A program made the translations under genes and the position numbers. Positions 15,930-25,331 of a stretch of 64,000 nucleotides of DNA are shown here, in pieces. Source of the DNA: JANQOH01 sp965200095 (GTDB lineage Bacteria; Pseudomonadota; Alphaproteobacteria; UBA7887). Numbering within the stretch: the stretch's first letter is position 1; each line of letters opens with the position of its first letter. Under the pieces are notes generated by a model that worked only from the letters and a program-made list of their open reading frames with translations, was not told the origin of the DNA and ran no database searches. The stretch spans positions 2,604,001-2,668,000 of the forward strand of contig OZ241350.1 in assembly GCA_965200095.1 (NCBI GenBank). Reading direction: 5' to 3'.

Positions 15930-16565
15930 TCAGGCGTCCGCCGAGGGGCGGGCGGAGAACGCGGTATGCCAGCGCCGGACCGAGGGATAGCGCTCCGTCA
16001 CCCCCATCTCGAAGCGGTCGGCCATGCCTACGACGAAGAAACAGGTGATGTCGGCGATGCTGACCGACGCGCCGGCGACGAACTCGTTCGCCGCCAGTTG
16101 CGGCTCCAGGCGGCCGAGGAAGATGTGCAGCATTTCCTGTCCGCGCGTCGCCATCGCCGGCAGTTGCGCGAGGTCGGTGCGCGTGCCGGGCACGACGCGG
16201 CCGGCGAACAGGGGCACGTGGTTGCGCGTGGCGTGCAGGATAGGGAGGAAGCCGTCCAGCTCGACGCGGCGGTTCCACATGTCGATGACGGCGCGCTCCT
16301 TCGCGTCGCGCCCGAACAGCGACGGTTCGGGTTGCACTTCCTCCTCGAGATAGCGGCAGATCGAGATCGATTCGGCGATTGTCGCGCCGTCGTCGAGTTC
16401 GAGGAAGGGCACGCAATGAAAAGGGTTCATCGTCGTGTAAGGCTCCCCGAACTGCGCGCCGTTGCGCACGTCGAGCTCGACGGTCGGGATCGTCATGCCC
16501 TTTTCGACGAGAAACATTCGCACGCGTTTGGCGTTGGCGGCGGGTCCGAAATCGTAGAGTTTCAA
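15930..16565 (-). CDS. Glutathione S-transferase family protein
   Basis: The TTG at 16565 (LKLYDFGPAANAKRVRMFLV) is the most likely start and gives 211 residues, normal for a GST; no ATG lies nearby. N-terminal thioredoxin-like domain with the cis-Pro motif HCVPFLELDDG and the glutathione-contacting Glu-Ser in GATIAESISICRYLEE (about residues 64-79), then the all-helical C-terminal domain with ASVSIADITCFFVV. The specific substrate is unknown. The same frame remains open far upstream as antisense of the FMN reductase and is not coding there. Confidence 0.87.
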   Translation of the reverse strand: MKLYDFGPAANAKRVRMFLVEKGMTIPTVELDVRNGAQFGEPYTTMNPFHCVPFLELDDGATIAESISICRYLEEEVQPEPSLFGRDAKERAVIDMWNRRVELDGFLPILHATRNHVPLFAGRVVPGTRTDLAQLPAMATRGQEMLHIFLGRLEPQLAANEFVAGASVSIADITCFFVVGMADRFEMGVTERYPSVRRWHTAFSARPSADA

Positions 16566-16784
16566 GGCGGCGTCCTCCGGGGTTCGGCGATCGTCGGCGT
16601 AGCGCGACCGGCGCGCCATCCTGACCCGCCGCCGCGCCGCGGTCCAGCCCGCGTTTCGCGCGTCGTGAACCGGCGCGCCGGTTTGCCCGCGTCGCTCCCG
16701 GCGGGTAGGCTCTTCCCGCAGGACGCGCCGGGTTTCGGTGCCGGTGCGTCCGGGTTGCGTATTCCGGCGGGAACGGGCGAAGCG

Positions 16785-17396
16785 ATGGCGGAGATCGGGG
16801 CGGCGAAGGCGCCGCGAATTCTGGCGTTCGCCGGCAGCGCGCGCCGCGAGTCGTTCAACCGGAGATTGTTGCGCGCCGCCGCCGCGGCGGCGCGGGCGCA
16901 TGGCGCGGCTGTAACCGAACTCGAGCTCGCGGCGCTCGATCTGCCGATCTACGACGGCGACCTCGAACGCGAACACGGTCTTCCGGACGGCGCGCGGCGC
17001 CTCAAGGCGGCGCTGCGCGGCCATGACGCGCTTCTCGTCGCGGCGCCCGAATATAACGGCGGCTATACGCCGCTGTTGAAGAACGCGCTCGATTGGGCGT
17101 CGCGGGCGGAGGGCGACGAAGCGCCCTGCGCGGCGTATTCCGGTCTTCGCGCCGGCCTGGTGGGCGCGTCGCCGGGGCGCGGCGGCGCGGCGCGCGCTCT
17201 GGCGGCGATCCGCGTCATCCTCGGCAATATGGGCGTCGAGGTGGTCGCGAACCAGTTCGGGCTGGCGCGCGCGGGCCGGGCTTTCGACGAATCCGGCGCG
17301 TTGGTCGAACCCGCGCACCGCGCGGCGCTCGACGGCGCCGTCTCCGCGTTGTGCGACGCCGTCGCGCGCCCGACGCCGGACCGCGAGGCGAGCTGA
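16785..17396 (+). CDS. NADPH-dependent FMN reductase family protein
   Basis: 203 residues from the ATG at 16785. Flavodoxin-like fold with the FMN phosphate-binding loop AFAGSARRESFNRRLL (about residues 14-29) and the signature LLVAAPEYNGGYTPLLKNAL that binds the isoalloxazine ring. Members reduce FMN or small quinone and azo compounds in the cytoplasm. Divergent from the GST gene, with 219 bases between the starts. Confidence 0.9.
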   Translation: MAEIGAAKAPRILAFAGSARRESFNRRLLRAAAAAARAHGAAVTELELAALDLPIYDGDLEREHGLPDGARRLKAALRGHDALLVAAPEYNGGYTPLLKNALDWASRAEGDEAPCAAYSGLRAGLVGASPGRGGAARALAAIRVILGNMGVEVVANQFGLARAGRAFDESGALVEPAHRAALDGAVSALCDAVARPTPDREAS

Positions 17397-17400
17397 TGCG

Positions 17401-17970
17401 CTACTGCGTGTAGGCGCGCTGCGCCGCGTCCGCTTCCTCGAGGCGAAGCAGGCGTTCGCCGGGCGGTTTCGCGAGCTCGGCCCGCAGATATGCGAGGCGG
17501 TCCGCCACCGTCGGCGGCCGTTCGGCCTGCTTGCGCAGAAAGCGGGTGAGCCAGTGCGGGCCGTCGGCCACCGCCGGGTCGAGTTCGAGCGCGCGCGCGT
17601 AATCGGCGACCGCCGCGTCGTAGCGCCCCATGCGGTCGTGAAGGATGCCGCGGTTCGCCCAGGCGAACGCCATGTCGGGCTCGGCCGCGATGGCGCGGTC
17701 GAACGCCGCCAACGCCGCCTCCGCCTCGCCGAGTTGCATCAGGCTGAGGGCGACTCCGCGAAGGGCGAAGCCGTTGCCGGGCTGCAACGCCGCGCGTTCG
17801 CGGTAGAGCGCGAGCGCGCGTTCGTAGTCGCCGTCCTCGAAGGCGCGGTCGGCGGCCGACTGCGCATCGAGCGCCGGGTCGCGGGCGGCGACCAGCGTAT
17901 CGTAGAGGAACCACAACACGCCGGCGGCGGCCAGCGCGGCGGCGAGCCGCGTCCAGGCGCGGTCGGACAC
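17401..17970 (-). CDS. TPR-repeat membrane protein
   Basis: 189 residues with one N-terminal membrane helix (WTRLAAALAAAGVLWFLYDT, about 6-25) followed by three tetratricopeptide repeats (DRAFEDGDYERALALYRERA, GVALSLMQLGEAEAALAAFD, RGILHDRMGRYDAAVADYAR). Likely a periplasm-facing scaffold anchored in the inner membrane. One base downstream of the small membrane-protein gene, so co-transcribed with it and the symporter. No specific role recognised. Confidence 0.82.
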   Translation of the reverse strand: MSDRAWTRLAAALAAAGVLWFLYDTLVAARDPALDAQSAADRAFEDGDYERALALYRERAALQPGNGFALRGVALSLMQLGEAEAALAAFDRAIAAEPDMAFAWANRGILHDRMGRYDAAVADYARALELDPAVADGPHWLTRFLRKQAERPPTVADRLAYLRAELAKPPGERLLRLEEADAAQRAYTQ

Positions 17971-17971
17971 G

Positions 17972-18193
17972 CTACAGCAGGCGAAGGTTGAACAGCGCCG
18001 CGAATACGAGGGCGATGGGCGTCGCCAGCACCCATGCGCGGCGTCGCTGGCCGGCCCGTTCCGCCGAACTGAGCGCCTTTCCGAGACGTCTTTCGAGGCG
18101 GCGGACGCTGAGCACCCACACGAGGCGCCCCACCGGCCACCACAACGCCGCCGCGAGCGCCGCCGTCCACAACGCCCAGGCCGGCGGGCTCAT
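17972..18193 (-). CDS. Small membrane protein next to SSS symporter
   Basis: 73 residues from the ATG at 18193, with two hydrophobic helices (WALWTAALAAALWWPVGRLV and AWVLATPIALVFAALFNLRL) joined by a basic linker (RRLERRLGKALSSAERAGQRR). It sits 14 bases after the symporter stop and 1 base before the TPR gene. Short membrane proteins accompany several solute:sodium symporters; this one might be an accessory subunit, but that is inferred from position only. Confidence 0.65.
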   Translation of the reverse strand: MSPPAWALWTAALAAALWWPVGRLVWVLSVRRLERRLGKALSSAERAGQRRRAWVLATPIALVFAALFNLRLL

Positions 18194-18207
18194 CTCGCGC
18201 CGTGTCG

Positions 18208-20541
18208 TCAGGTCTTGCCGGGGGCGAGTTGCGCGTCGCCGATATCGTCGCGCAGCGCCTCGATCTCGCGGCTCGGCGCCGTCGACAGCTCCATCTTGTA
18301 GGCGAGGAGCCACATCATGAAGACGCCCAGCGCCCACCACAGGATCTGCCACGCCCAGATGGACGGGATGCCGAACAGCCAGGTCGCCGGATCGTTGGGG
18401 TCTCCGAAGAGGGTGTTGCCCACCACCGCGCCGGGGCCGATGGCGAACAGGAACCAGACGATGGCGAACGCCCAGGCGCGCGGGATCAGGCGGCGCTTGT
18501 CTTTGGGAAGCCGCGCATGGTCGCGCAGGAAGCCGTGGAAGACCATCTTGTGTTCGTGGTCCGCCCGGTTCTGCGTGACGAAGGACACGAGGACGGCGAC
18601 GCTGAAGTTGCACAGGATCCCCCACCCCGCCGAATGGACGGTCAGCGGCCAGCGCCCCCACGCGGTCACGCCGAGCTGCTGGCCGATGCTCTCGGTCAGG
18701 GTGACGGCGACGAGGCCGGCGACGAGGCCGAGGGTGACTCCGGCGCGGGTGAGCCAGGGCCACCAGCAGACCGCGATCAGCGCCGGCCACATCTGGAAGC
18801 CGTAGGCGACAGCGAGGCCGCCGAGCAGCACCAGCGCGTCGGAGGACACCGTGGCGACCACCAGCGCCGCCAGCACGATGGCCACCACGCCGATGCGCCC
18901 GAACAGTTTTTGCTGGGCGTGCGACGCGGCCGGCATCAGGTAGTGCTTGAGGAGGTCCCGCGTCAGCATTCCGCCCGCCGTCGACATGTAGGCGGCGCCG
19001 GTGGACTGCATCGCCGCGAGCGCGCACACCGACAGGAGCCCCACCAGCCACGGGGCGGAGTCGGCGATGAGGTCGATGAGCTGCGGGACGAGCATTCCCT
19101 GTTTGCCGGCGGAGTCCATGAGGTCGATCAGCGCCGGCTTCGAGGCGGCGTCGAAGTCCCCTTCCGCCCCCGCGTGACGGGCGACGAGTTTCGCCGCCGC
19201 GTCGGCGCCCGGCCCCTCGCCCGACGCGAGCGCGCCGAAGGTGGGGATGACGCCGTCCGCGATCCATGTCTTGAGGGCAGCGAGGACCATGGCGTCGATT
19301 TCGGAATCGTCGAGGCTGTCCGTAATGTTTTCGCGATAGGCCGATTCCACCACGCTGCGCTGGAGAGGCACCACCGATGCGGCGGTGTTGCCGGGATAGG
19401 CGCGGGTGAACGACAGGTCGGCGCCGAGCAGGTGCGCGCCCATTCCCTGCACCGCCGTGAAGGCGAACAGGATCAGGCCGATGCCGAACGACGACGCCCA
19501 CACCTGCTGCGGCGCGAACGGTTTCGGGTTGTGGTTGGAGAACGCCCACATGGTGAAGGCGGGCGCCGACTGGATGCCCATCAGCGCGAACATGTAGGCG
19601 AGGATCATGATGCCGGTCCACGCGCCGCCCTGCGCCTTGCCGCCGGCGTCGACGAACTGGATCACGCCCGGAATGGCGATGTAGTGGCTGTAGCCGTCCG
19701 GCGTGACCCGCTTCGCCGCCGCCACCAGGGGCGCGAGTTCGGCGGCTTCGGCCGCGGCGGCGGACTCCGCCGGCGCTCCTTTCGCCGCGCCCACGCGCGC
19801 TTGCGCTTCCGCGAAGGTCAGCCCGCGCTCATCGAGCGCCTCCACCGCCTCCGCGCCGATGCGCCGGTCTTCCTGCGACAGCGCGCCGATGCCGTCGATC
19901 AACCGGTCCATGCCGCCGACCTGCGCCAGCGCAATCGCGCCGATGGCGACGATGCCGCCCGCCAGCAGGATGCACTGCATCGTATCGACATAGGCGACCG
20001 CGCGCAGCCCGCCCGAGGCCACATAGATAATGACGACCGCAGACAGCACCCACATGCCGAAATTGACGCTCAGCATCCCGTCGGTGAGCACGTTGAACAG
20101 GAAACCCGAAGCCCGCAGCTGCACGCCGAGATACGGGACCGAGAACACCAGCGCGACGATCACGACGAGGATGCGGATGCTGTCGGAGCGGAAATAGTCG
20201 GACAGCATCTCGCCGGGGGTGACGAACCCGAAGCGCTTGCCGATCATCCACTGGCGCTTGAGGAACAGCACTCCGGTGAAGGGGATGGTGATGGCGTAGA
20301 AGGAGGCGTAGGCGTAGGGCAATCCGTCCCGGTAGATGAGGCCCGGATGGCCCATGAACGTCCAGCCCGAGAACGAGGTCGCCGTGGCTGCGAGAACGAA
20401 CACCCAAATCGAAATGCCGCGCCCGGCGATGAAATAGTCGCTCGCCGTGCGCGAGGCGAGTGCGCCCTTGATTCCCCAGAAGATGCAATAGGCCCAGTAG
20501 ATCAGGACGAAGACGAACAGCCAGACGACCTTGGCATCCAT
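18208..20541 (-). CDS. Sodium:solute symporter (SSS) family protein, unusually large
   Basis: 777 residues with the SSS core: about 13 membrane segments and the family stretches RGISIWVFVLAATATSFSGW, GFVTPGEMLSDYF and STGAAYMSTAGGMLTRDLLK. It is longer than a typical member (about 500-600) because of two hydrophilic insertions, residues about 208-305 (Ala/Glu-rich, ALSQEDRRIGAEAVEAL) and about 372-494 (TDSLDDSEIDAMVLAALKTW and ALIDLMDSAGKQGMLVPQL). Substrate unknown; organic acids are common for this branch. Starts with ATG at 20541 opposite the dCTP deaminase gene. Confidence 0.88.
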   Translation of the reverse strand: MDAKVVWLFVFVLIYWAYCIFWGIKGALASRTASDYFIAGRGISIWVFVLAATATSFSGWTFMGHPGLIYRDGLPYAYASFYAITIPFTGVLFLKRQWMIGKRFGFVTPGEMLSDYFRSDSIRILVVIVALVFSVPYLGVQLRASGFLFNVLTDGMLSVNFGMWVLSAVVIIYVASGGLRAVAYVDTMQCILLAGGIVAIGAIALAQVGGMDRLIDGIGALSQEDRRIGAEAVEALDERGLTFAEAQARVGAAKGAPAESAAAAEAAELAPLVAAAKRVTPDGYSHYIAIPGVIQFVDAGGKAQGGAWTGIMILAYMFALMGIQSAPAFTMWAFSNHNPKPFAPQQVWASSFGIGLILFAFTAVQGMGAHLLGADLSFTRAYPGNTAASVVPLQRSVVESAYRENITDSLDDSEIDAMVLAALKTWIADGVIPTFGALASGEGPGADAAAKLVARHAGAEGDFDAASKPALIDLMDSAGKQGMLVPQLIDLIADSAPWLVGLLSVCALAAMQSTGAAYMSTAGGMLTRDLLKHYLMPAASHAQQKLFGRIGVVAIVLAALVVATVSSDALVLLGGLAVAYGFQMWPALIAVCWWPWLTRAGVTLGLVAGLVAVTLTESIGQQLGVTAWGRWPLTVHSAGWGILCNFSVAVLVSFVTQNRADHEHKMVFHGFLRDHARLPKDKRRLIPRAWAFAIVWFLFAIGPGAVVGNTLFGDPNDPATWLFGIPSIWAWQILWWALGVFMMWLLAYKMELSTAPSREIEALRDDIGDAQLAPGKT

Positions 20542-20962
20542 AGCGCATCCCCCCTCGGTTCGGCGGTCTCGCGCGGGCCGTCTCCGCCGGCCCCGGCGCC
20601 GGGCGCCCGTTCCCCCTTCGCCTTACTCCACCCCCCCTTGCCTGACAAGCGCGAATCCGCGCGTCGAACCGGCGAACCGGGAGAGCGCGCCGTTCGAGGC
20701 GCACCCGCCGGGGCGCGGGGGATCGGCGCAAGCGGCTCCGAATTCCAGCCTGTGCGCCGCCGGGGACAGCCGCTTGAACCTCCATCGGCGCCGCACTACG
20801 CTCGATCCGCGTCCGACGGGCGTCCCGATCCCGGGTGGCGCCTTGTCGCCAAACGCTGTCTCATGACCGTAACGACGGCGCGTCCGCGGCGTCGGGGGAA
20901 ATCCGGGCTGGGGGCGCCGTCGCGCTGCGGTCGCCAACGCCGGAGAATATCGGAAGCGAAAC
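20542..20962. other. Divergent intergenic region without a recognised gene
   Basis: 421 bases between the divergently transcribed symporter and dCTP deaminase genes. It must hold both promoters, but I see no clear -35/-10 pair. The AGCGAAAC just before 20963 and the GGAAG before it can serve as the deaminase ribosome-binding site. Open frames here are short and lack any recognisable product. Confidence 0.5.
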
Positions 20963-22135
20963 ATGCAACGGGCGACCGTCGACAAGCCGACATTGCCGGG
21001 AATTCCGTCGCCGCGCCGGGAAACGGGGACGGGAATTTTGCCCCGCCAGGATCTGGAGTCCCTGATGGAGCGCAGGGCTCTCTCCGCGGAATCGCGGGAA
21101 CGGCCGATCGAACCCGGCCAGCTCCAGCCGGCGAGCCTCGATCTTCGGCTCGGTCCGAAAGCTTACCGTGTCCAGGCGAGCTTTCTGCCCGGCACAGCCG
21201 CGACCGTGGCGAAGAAGATCGAAGAATACAGCATGCACGAATTCGATCTCGGCAAGGGCGCGGTTCTCGAGAAGGATTGCGTCTATATCGTCAAGCTGGA
21301 AGAGCAGATAAGATTGCCGAACGACACGGAGGGCCTGGCGAACCCGAAAAGCTCGACCGGGCGGCTGGACATATTCACCCGTCTGATCGTCGACGGGGCG
21401 ACCGAATTCGACAGGGTTCCCGGCGGCTATCACGGACCGCTCTATGCGGAGATCGTGCCGCGCACCTTCTCGATCCTGGTGCGCCGGGGGTCGCGGTTGT
21501 GCCAGCTGCGCCTGAAGCGCGGCGTTCCGCCCATGCCGAACAAGGAAATGCACAGGCTCCAGGATGAGATCCCGCTGGTTGACGGGCCGTCCGGCGATGC
21601 GCCGATCCGCGAGGACCGCATTGCGGTGACGCTCGACCTCGAAGGAGCCGTTGCGGGCTTTCGCGCGCGCAGGCATACGAAACTGATCGATGTCGATCTC
21701 TGCAACCATTACCCGCCCGAGAATTTCTGGGAGCCGGTCGCGCCGCGCGCCGGGGGTCTCGTTCTCGACCCGCACGATTTCTACATCCTCGCGACCCGCG
21801 AGCGGGTGCGCATCCCCCCTCAAGTGGCGGCGGAAATGGTCGCCTACGACACCGTCATGGGCGAGTTCCGCGTGCACTATGCGGGCTTCTTCGACCCCGG
21901 CTTCGGCTATGGCGACGGCCCCGGTCACGGGCCGGGCGCCAGGGCCGTTCTGGAAGTCCGCTCATACAATGTGCCGTTCGTGCTCGAACATGGCCGGATT
22001 ATCGGCTGGCTGCGGTTCGAAAAGCTCTCCGCCCCTCCCGACCGCCTCTACGGCGGCGCGGTCGGCTCGTCCTATCAGGACCAGGGCCTCAAGCTCGGCA
22101 AGCAGTTCCGCGCCTGGCCGGGCGCTGCGCCCTGA
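20963..22135 (+). CDS. dcd: 2'-deoxycytidine 5'-triphosphate deaminase, double-domain type
   Basis: Converts dCTP to dUTP for thymidylate synthesis. The 390-residue protein is about twice the length of the E. coli enzyme and appears to contain two dUTPase-like domains: the first with QPASLDLRLGPKAYRV and LANPKSSTGRLDIFTRLIVD, the second with DFYILATRERVRIPPQVAAEM, VHYAGFFDPGFGYG and AVLEVRSYNVPFVLEHG (RAVLEVR corresponds to the catalytic-Glu strand of Dcd). This fused form is known in Alphaproteobacteria. ATG at 20963 is preceded by GGAAGCGAAAC. Confidence 0.88.
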   Translation: MQRATVDKPTLPGIPSPRRETGTGILPRQDLESLMERRALSAESRERPIEPGQLQPASLDLRLGPKAYRVQASFLPGTAATVAKKIEEYSMHEFDLGKGAVLEKDCVYIVKLEEQIRLPNDTEGLANPKSSTGRLDIFTRLIVDGATEFDRVPGGYHGPLYAEIVPRTFSILVRRGSRLCQLRLKRGVPPMPNKEMHRLQDEIPLVDGPSGDAPIREDRIAVTLDLEGAVAGFRARRHTKLIDVDLCNHYPPENFWEPVAPRAGGLVLDPHDFYILATRERVRIPPQVAAEMVAYDTVMGEFRVHYAGFFDPGFGYGDGPGHGPGARAVLEVRSYNVPFVLEHGRIIGWLRFEKLSAPPDRLYGGAVGSSYQDQGLKLGKQFRAWPGAAP

Positions 22136-22204
22136 CGATGGCGCGCCCCGGCGCGGCGGGGTAGTCTGACGCGCGTCGCCTGCGACAACGGAAGGGAACG
22201 CCTC

Positions 22205-23485
22205 ATGCTCCGTCTGCTCCGTCGAACGAAGAGCTTTCTCGCCGCCCTGACGATGGCGGCGGCGCTTGCCTGGGGCGGCGCCGGCTCCGCGCACGCCGCG
22301 GAGGACCCCATCCGCATCGGCTTCGGGATGGCGCAGACCGGCGCGCTCGCGGGCGCCGGAAAGGCGGCGCTGATCGCCATCCGGATATGGGCGGAGGACA
22401 CCAACGCCGCCGGCGGACTGCTCGGGCGGCCCGTGGAGCTCGTCTATTACGACGACCAGACGAACCCCTCCAAAGTGCCGGGCATCTATACCAAACTCAT
22501 CAATGTCGACCGCGTCGACCTGATCGTGTCGGGCTACGGGTCGACGACCATCGCGCCCGCCATCCCCATCGCCATGAACTACGACATGGTGTTCATGTCG
22601 CTGTTCGGCCTGGCGACCAACGAGGAGTTCGAATACGACCGCTATTTCCAGATTCTGCCGGCGGGCGAGGAGCCGCGGTTGAACTGGTCGCGCGGCTTCT
22701 TCGACCTGGCGGCGGCGCTGGAGCCGAAACCGACGCGGGTGGCGCTGGTCGGGGCCGACGCCGAGTTCCCGCGCAACGCCATGATCGGGGCGCGCGCCAA
22801 CGCCGAAGGGCACGGCATGGAGGTGGTCTACGACCGGTCCTACCCGCCCAACACGGTGGACTTCACGCCCGTGGTCCGGGCCATCGCCGCCGCCGGGCCG
22901 GATATCGTGTATGTCGCCTCCTATCCGCCGGACTCGGCGGGGATCGTGCGCACGGTCCGCGAGATCGGCCTCGACGCGGCGATGTTCGGCGGCGGCATGG
23001 TCGGGCTGCAATATGCGAGCCTGATGGAGGCGCTGGGGCCGCAGCTCAACGGCATCGTCAATTACGATTTCTGGGTGCCCGAACCGACGCTGCAATTCCC
23101 CGGCATCGAAGCCTTTCTGGCGAAATATCAGGCGGTGGCCGCGGATGAGGGAGTCGACCCGCTGGGCTACTACCTCCCGCCTTTCGCCTACGCCTACATG
23201 CAGGTCCTGGGGCAGGCGGTGACATCCGCCGGCAGTCTCGACCAGGGCGCGATCGCCGACACCATCCGCGCCGGCGAGTTCGACACCGTCGTCGGCAAGA
23301 TACGTTTCGGGCGCAACGGCGAATGGGCGGAGCCGCGGGTTCTCATGGTGCAGTATCGGGGGATTACCGACAACCGGCTGGAGACCTTCGCGCGGGCGGG
23401 AACGCGGGTGGTGCTGCACCCGCCGGAATGGCGTTCGGGCGAGTTGATCGCGCCGTTCGCGCGGGCCCGGCCGGAGACGCGCTGA
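22205..23485 (+). CDS. livK: ABC transporter substrate-binding protein, branched-chain amino acid/amide (HAAT) family
   Basis: 426 residues with a signal peptide (LAALTMAAALAWGGAGSAHA, cut before AEDPIRIGFGMAQTG). The Peripla_BP_6 fold is shown by IRIGFGMAQTGALAGAGK, NAAGGLLGRPVELVYYDDQT and IVRTVREIGLDAAMFGG. It captures a ligand in the periplasm and delivers it to the LivH/LivM permeases encoded next. The family binds amino acids, amides, urea or aromatic acids; the ligand here is not evident. Preceded by GGAAGGGAACGCCTC as ribosome-binding site. Confidence 0.9.
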   Translation: MLRLLRRTKSFLAALTMAAALAWGGAGSAHAAEDPIRIGFGMAQTGALAGAGKAALIAIRIWAEDTNAAGGLLGRPVELVYYDDQTNPSKVPGIYTKLINVDRVDLIVSGYGSTTIAPAIPIAMNYDMVFMSLFGLATNEEFEYDRYFQILPAGEEPRLNWSRGFFDLAAALEPKPTRVALVGADAEFPRNAMIGARANAEGHGMEVVYDRSYPPNTVDFTPVVRAIAAAGPDIVYVASYPPDSAGIVRTVREIGLDAAMFGGGMVGLQYASLMEALGPQLNGIVNYDFWVPEPTLQFPGIEAFLAKYQAVAADEGVDPLGYYLPPFAYAYMQVLGQAVTSAGSLDQGAIADTIRAGEFDTVVGKIRFGRNGEWAEPRVLMVQYRGITDNRLETFARAGTRVVLHPPEWRSGELIAPFARARPETR

Positions 23486-23519
23486 ACCGGCCCGCAGCGA
23501 CGCCGGGCGGCGCGCCGCA

Positions 23520-24386
23520 GTGCCGGAACTCCTGCTCGGCGCACTGGTCTCCGGGGTGCTGCTCGGCGGCTTCTACGCCGCGGTGACGCTGGGACTGACT
23601 CTGGTCTTCGGCTATCTCAACATCGTCAACATCGCCCATCCGGCGTTTCTCGTCATCGGCGCCTACGTCGCCTTCGCCTGCAACGGCGCGTTCGGCCTCG
23701 ACCCCATCCTTGTCGGGTTCCTGGCGATGCCGGCCTTCTTCGTCGTCGGCGTCGCGGTCTACAGCGTCTACAACTGGTGTTTCGAAAGGCGCGAGGACGA
23801 GTCGCTGCGCGGTCTGGCCTTCTTTTTCGGCCTGATGTTCATCGTCGAAGTGGCGTTGATCCTCGGATTCGGCGTCGATTACCGGATGGTCGCCGCCCCC
23901 TGGATCGGCGAGACCCTGACCGTCGGCGGGCTGGAACTGCCGCTGCGCATGGCCATCCCCTTCGCGGTGTCGATGGCGCTGGCGGGCGGGCTGTGGCTGT
24001 TCCTCACCCGCAGTTTCACGGGCCGCGCCATCCGCGCGGTGGCCGAAGACGCGCTGGCGTTGCGCCTCGTCGCCGCCGACCCGGTGCGCATCCGGCGCCT
24101 GGCCTTCGGCATCGGCATCGCCTCCGCCGGTCTGGCGGGAGCGCTCCTCGTGGTCATCGGCCCGGTCGATCCGGCGATGGGCCGACTGTATATCGGGCGG
24201 GTGTTCGCCATCGTCGTGCTCGGCGGCATGGGGAGCCTGGGGGGGACGGTCTGCGCGGCGCTGCTGCTGGGCGTCGCCGAGAGTCTGACGGCGACGCTTT
24301 CCGGTCCGTCCTGGGCGCCGGCGGTTGCGTTCGGCTTCCTGCTGTTCGCGCTGGCGGCGCGGCCGTCGGGTCTGTTCGGCCGCTGA
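23520..24386 (+). CDS. livH: ABC transporter permease, LivH family
   Basis: 288 residues from a GTG at 23520. About eight hydrophobic segments, starting LLLGALVSGVLLGGFYAAVT, with the LivH hallmark YLNIVNIAHPAFLVIGAYVA and the coupling-helix region DALALRLVAADPVRIRRLAF facing the ATPases. Follows the binding-protein gene by 34 bases and precedes livM by 3, within a five-gene operon. Confidence 0.92.
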   Translation: MPELLLGALVSGVLLGGFYAAVTLGLTLVFGYLNIVNIAHPAFLVIGAYVAFACNGAFGLDPILVGFLAMPAFFVVGVAVYSVYNWCFERREDESLRGLAFFFGLMFIVEVALILGFGVDYRMVAAPWIGETLTVGGLELPLRMAIPFAVSMALAGGLWLFLTRSFTGRAIRAVAEDALALRLVAADPVRIRRLAFGIGIASAGLAGALLVVIGPVDPAMGRLYIGRVFAIVVLGGMGSLGGTVCAALLLGVAESLTATLSGPSWAPAVAFGFLLFALAARPSGLFGR

Positions 24387-24389
24387 CCG

Positions 24390-25331
24390 GTGCGCACGCG
24401 GCTTTTCTTCGGCGGCGCGGCCGCGACCGTCGTCGCCGGCTACGCGGCGACCTGGGCGGTCGGCAACGAATACTATCTCTACGCCGGTTACACCGTCCTG
24501 CAATATGTGGCGCTGGCAACGGCGTGGAATCTCCTCGGCGGCTATGCCGGCTATGTGAATTTCGGGGCCGCCGGTTTCTTTGCCGCCGGGACCTACGCCG
24601 CGGTGGCGCTGGAGAAGGCCACCGGGTGGCCGCTGCCGGCGCTGTTGCCTGCGGCGGCGGCGGTCGGCGGGCTTCTGGGGCTGGGCGCGGGTTATCTGAC
24701 GCTGCGGCTGCGCGGGGTCTATTTCGCGATAGCCACGCTGGCGCTCGCCATCGTGCTGGAAACGACGATGGCGAACTGGGACTATGTGGGCGGGGCGGCG
24801 GGGGCGTTCGTGGTGCGCCCGCGCGAGGCGCCGCTTTTCGCGAGCTACATCGCCTGGCTGTTCTGGCTGATGCTCGTCATTGCGGTGTTCTCGGTGTGCG
24901 TCGCGCGGACGGTGGAGACATCGCGGCTGGGGCGCGGCCTGGGGGCGATCCGCGGCGACGAACGCGCGGCCGAAAGCGCCGGCGTGCCGACCCTGCGCCT
25001 CAAACTGATCGCGACGACGCTGAGCGGCGCGCTGATGGCCCTCGCCGGGGCGCCGCTGGTCTATTACACGTCCTATGTGGACCCGCCCTCGGCGTTCAAC
25101 CTCGAATATGCGGTCAACGCCGTCGCCATGCCGATGATCGGCGGCACGATGACGTGGGCGGGGCCGGTGGTCGGCGCGGTGCTGCTCGGGGCGCTGCAAC
25201 AGGCGGCGACCGTGACAGTGTCTTCGGAACTCAATCTGTTGATTGTCGGGGCGGTGCTGATCGCGTTCGTCATCGCCGCGCCCGAGGGCATCGTCGGTCT
25301 GGCGCGGCGCCTTCTCGCGAGGCGGCGGTGA
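24390..25331 (+). CDS. livM: ABC transporter permease, LivM family
   Basis: 313 residues from a GTG at 24390. Multi-spanning protein with YVALATAWNLLGGYAGYVNF, GAAGFFAAGTYAAVAL and the cytoplasmic coupling motif GAIRGDERAAESAGVPTLRL, which are typical of LivM. Its TGA overlaps the livG GTG (GTGA). Confidence 0.92.
   Translation: MRTRLFFGGAAATVVAGYAATWAVGNEYYLYAGYTVLQYVALATAWNLLGGYAGYVNFGAAGFFAAGTYAAVALEKATGWPLPALLPAAAAVGGLLGLGAGYLTLRLRGVYFAIATLALAIVLETTMANWDYVGGAAGAFVVRPREAPLFASYIAWLFWLMLVIAVFSVCVARTVETSRLGRGLGAIRGDERAAESAGVPTLRLKLIATTLSGALMALAGAPLVYYTSYVDPPSAFNLEYAVNAVAMPMIGGTMTWAGPVVGAVLLGALQQAATVTVSSELNLLIVGAVLIAFVIAAPEGIVGLARRLLARRR

Noticed and set aside
18202..21567. 1121-codon plus-strand frame opposite the symporter
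   Set aside because: Low-complexity His/Asp/Arg-rich shadow running through the intergenic region and into dcd in another frame; no protein family features.
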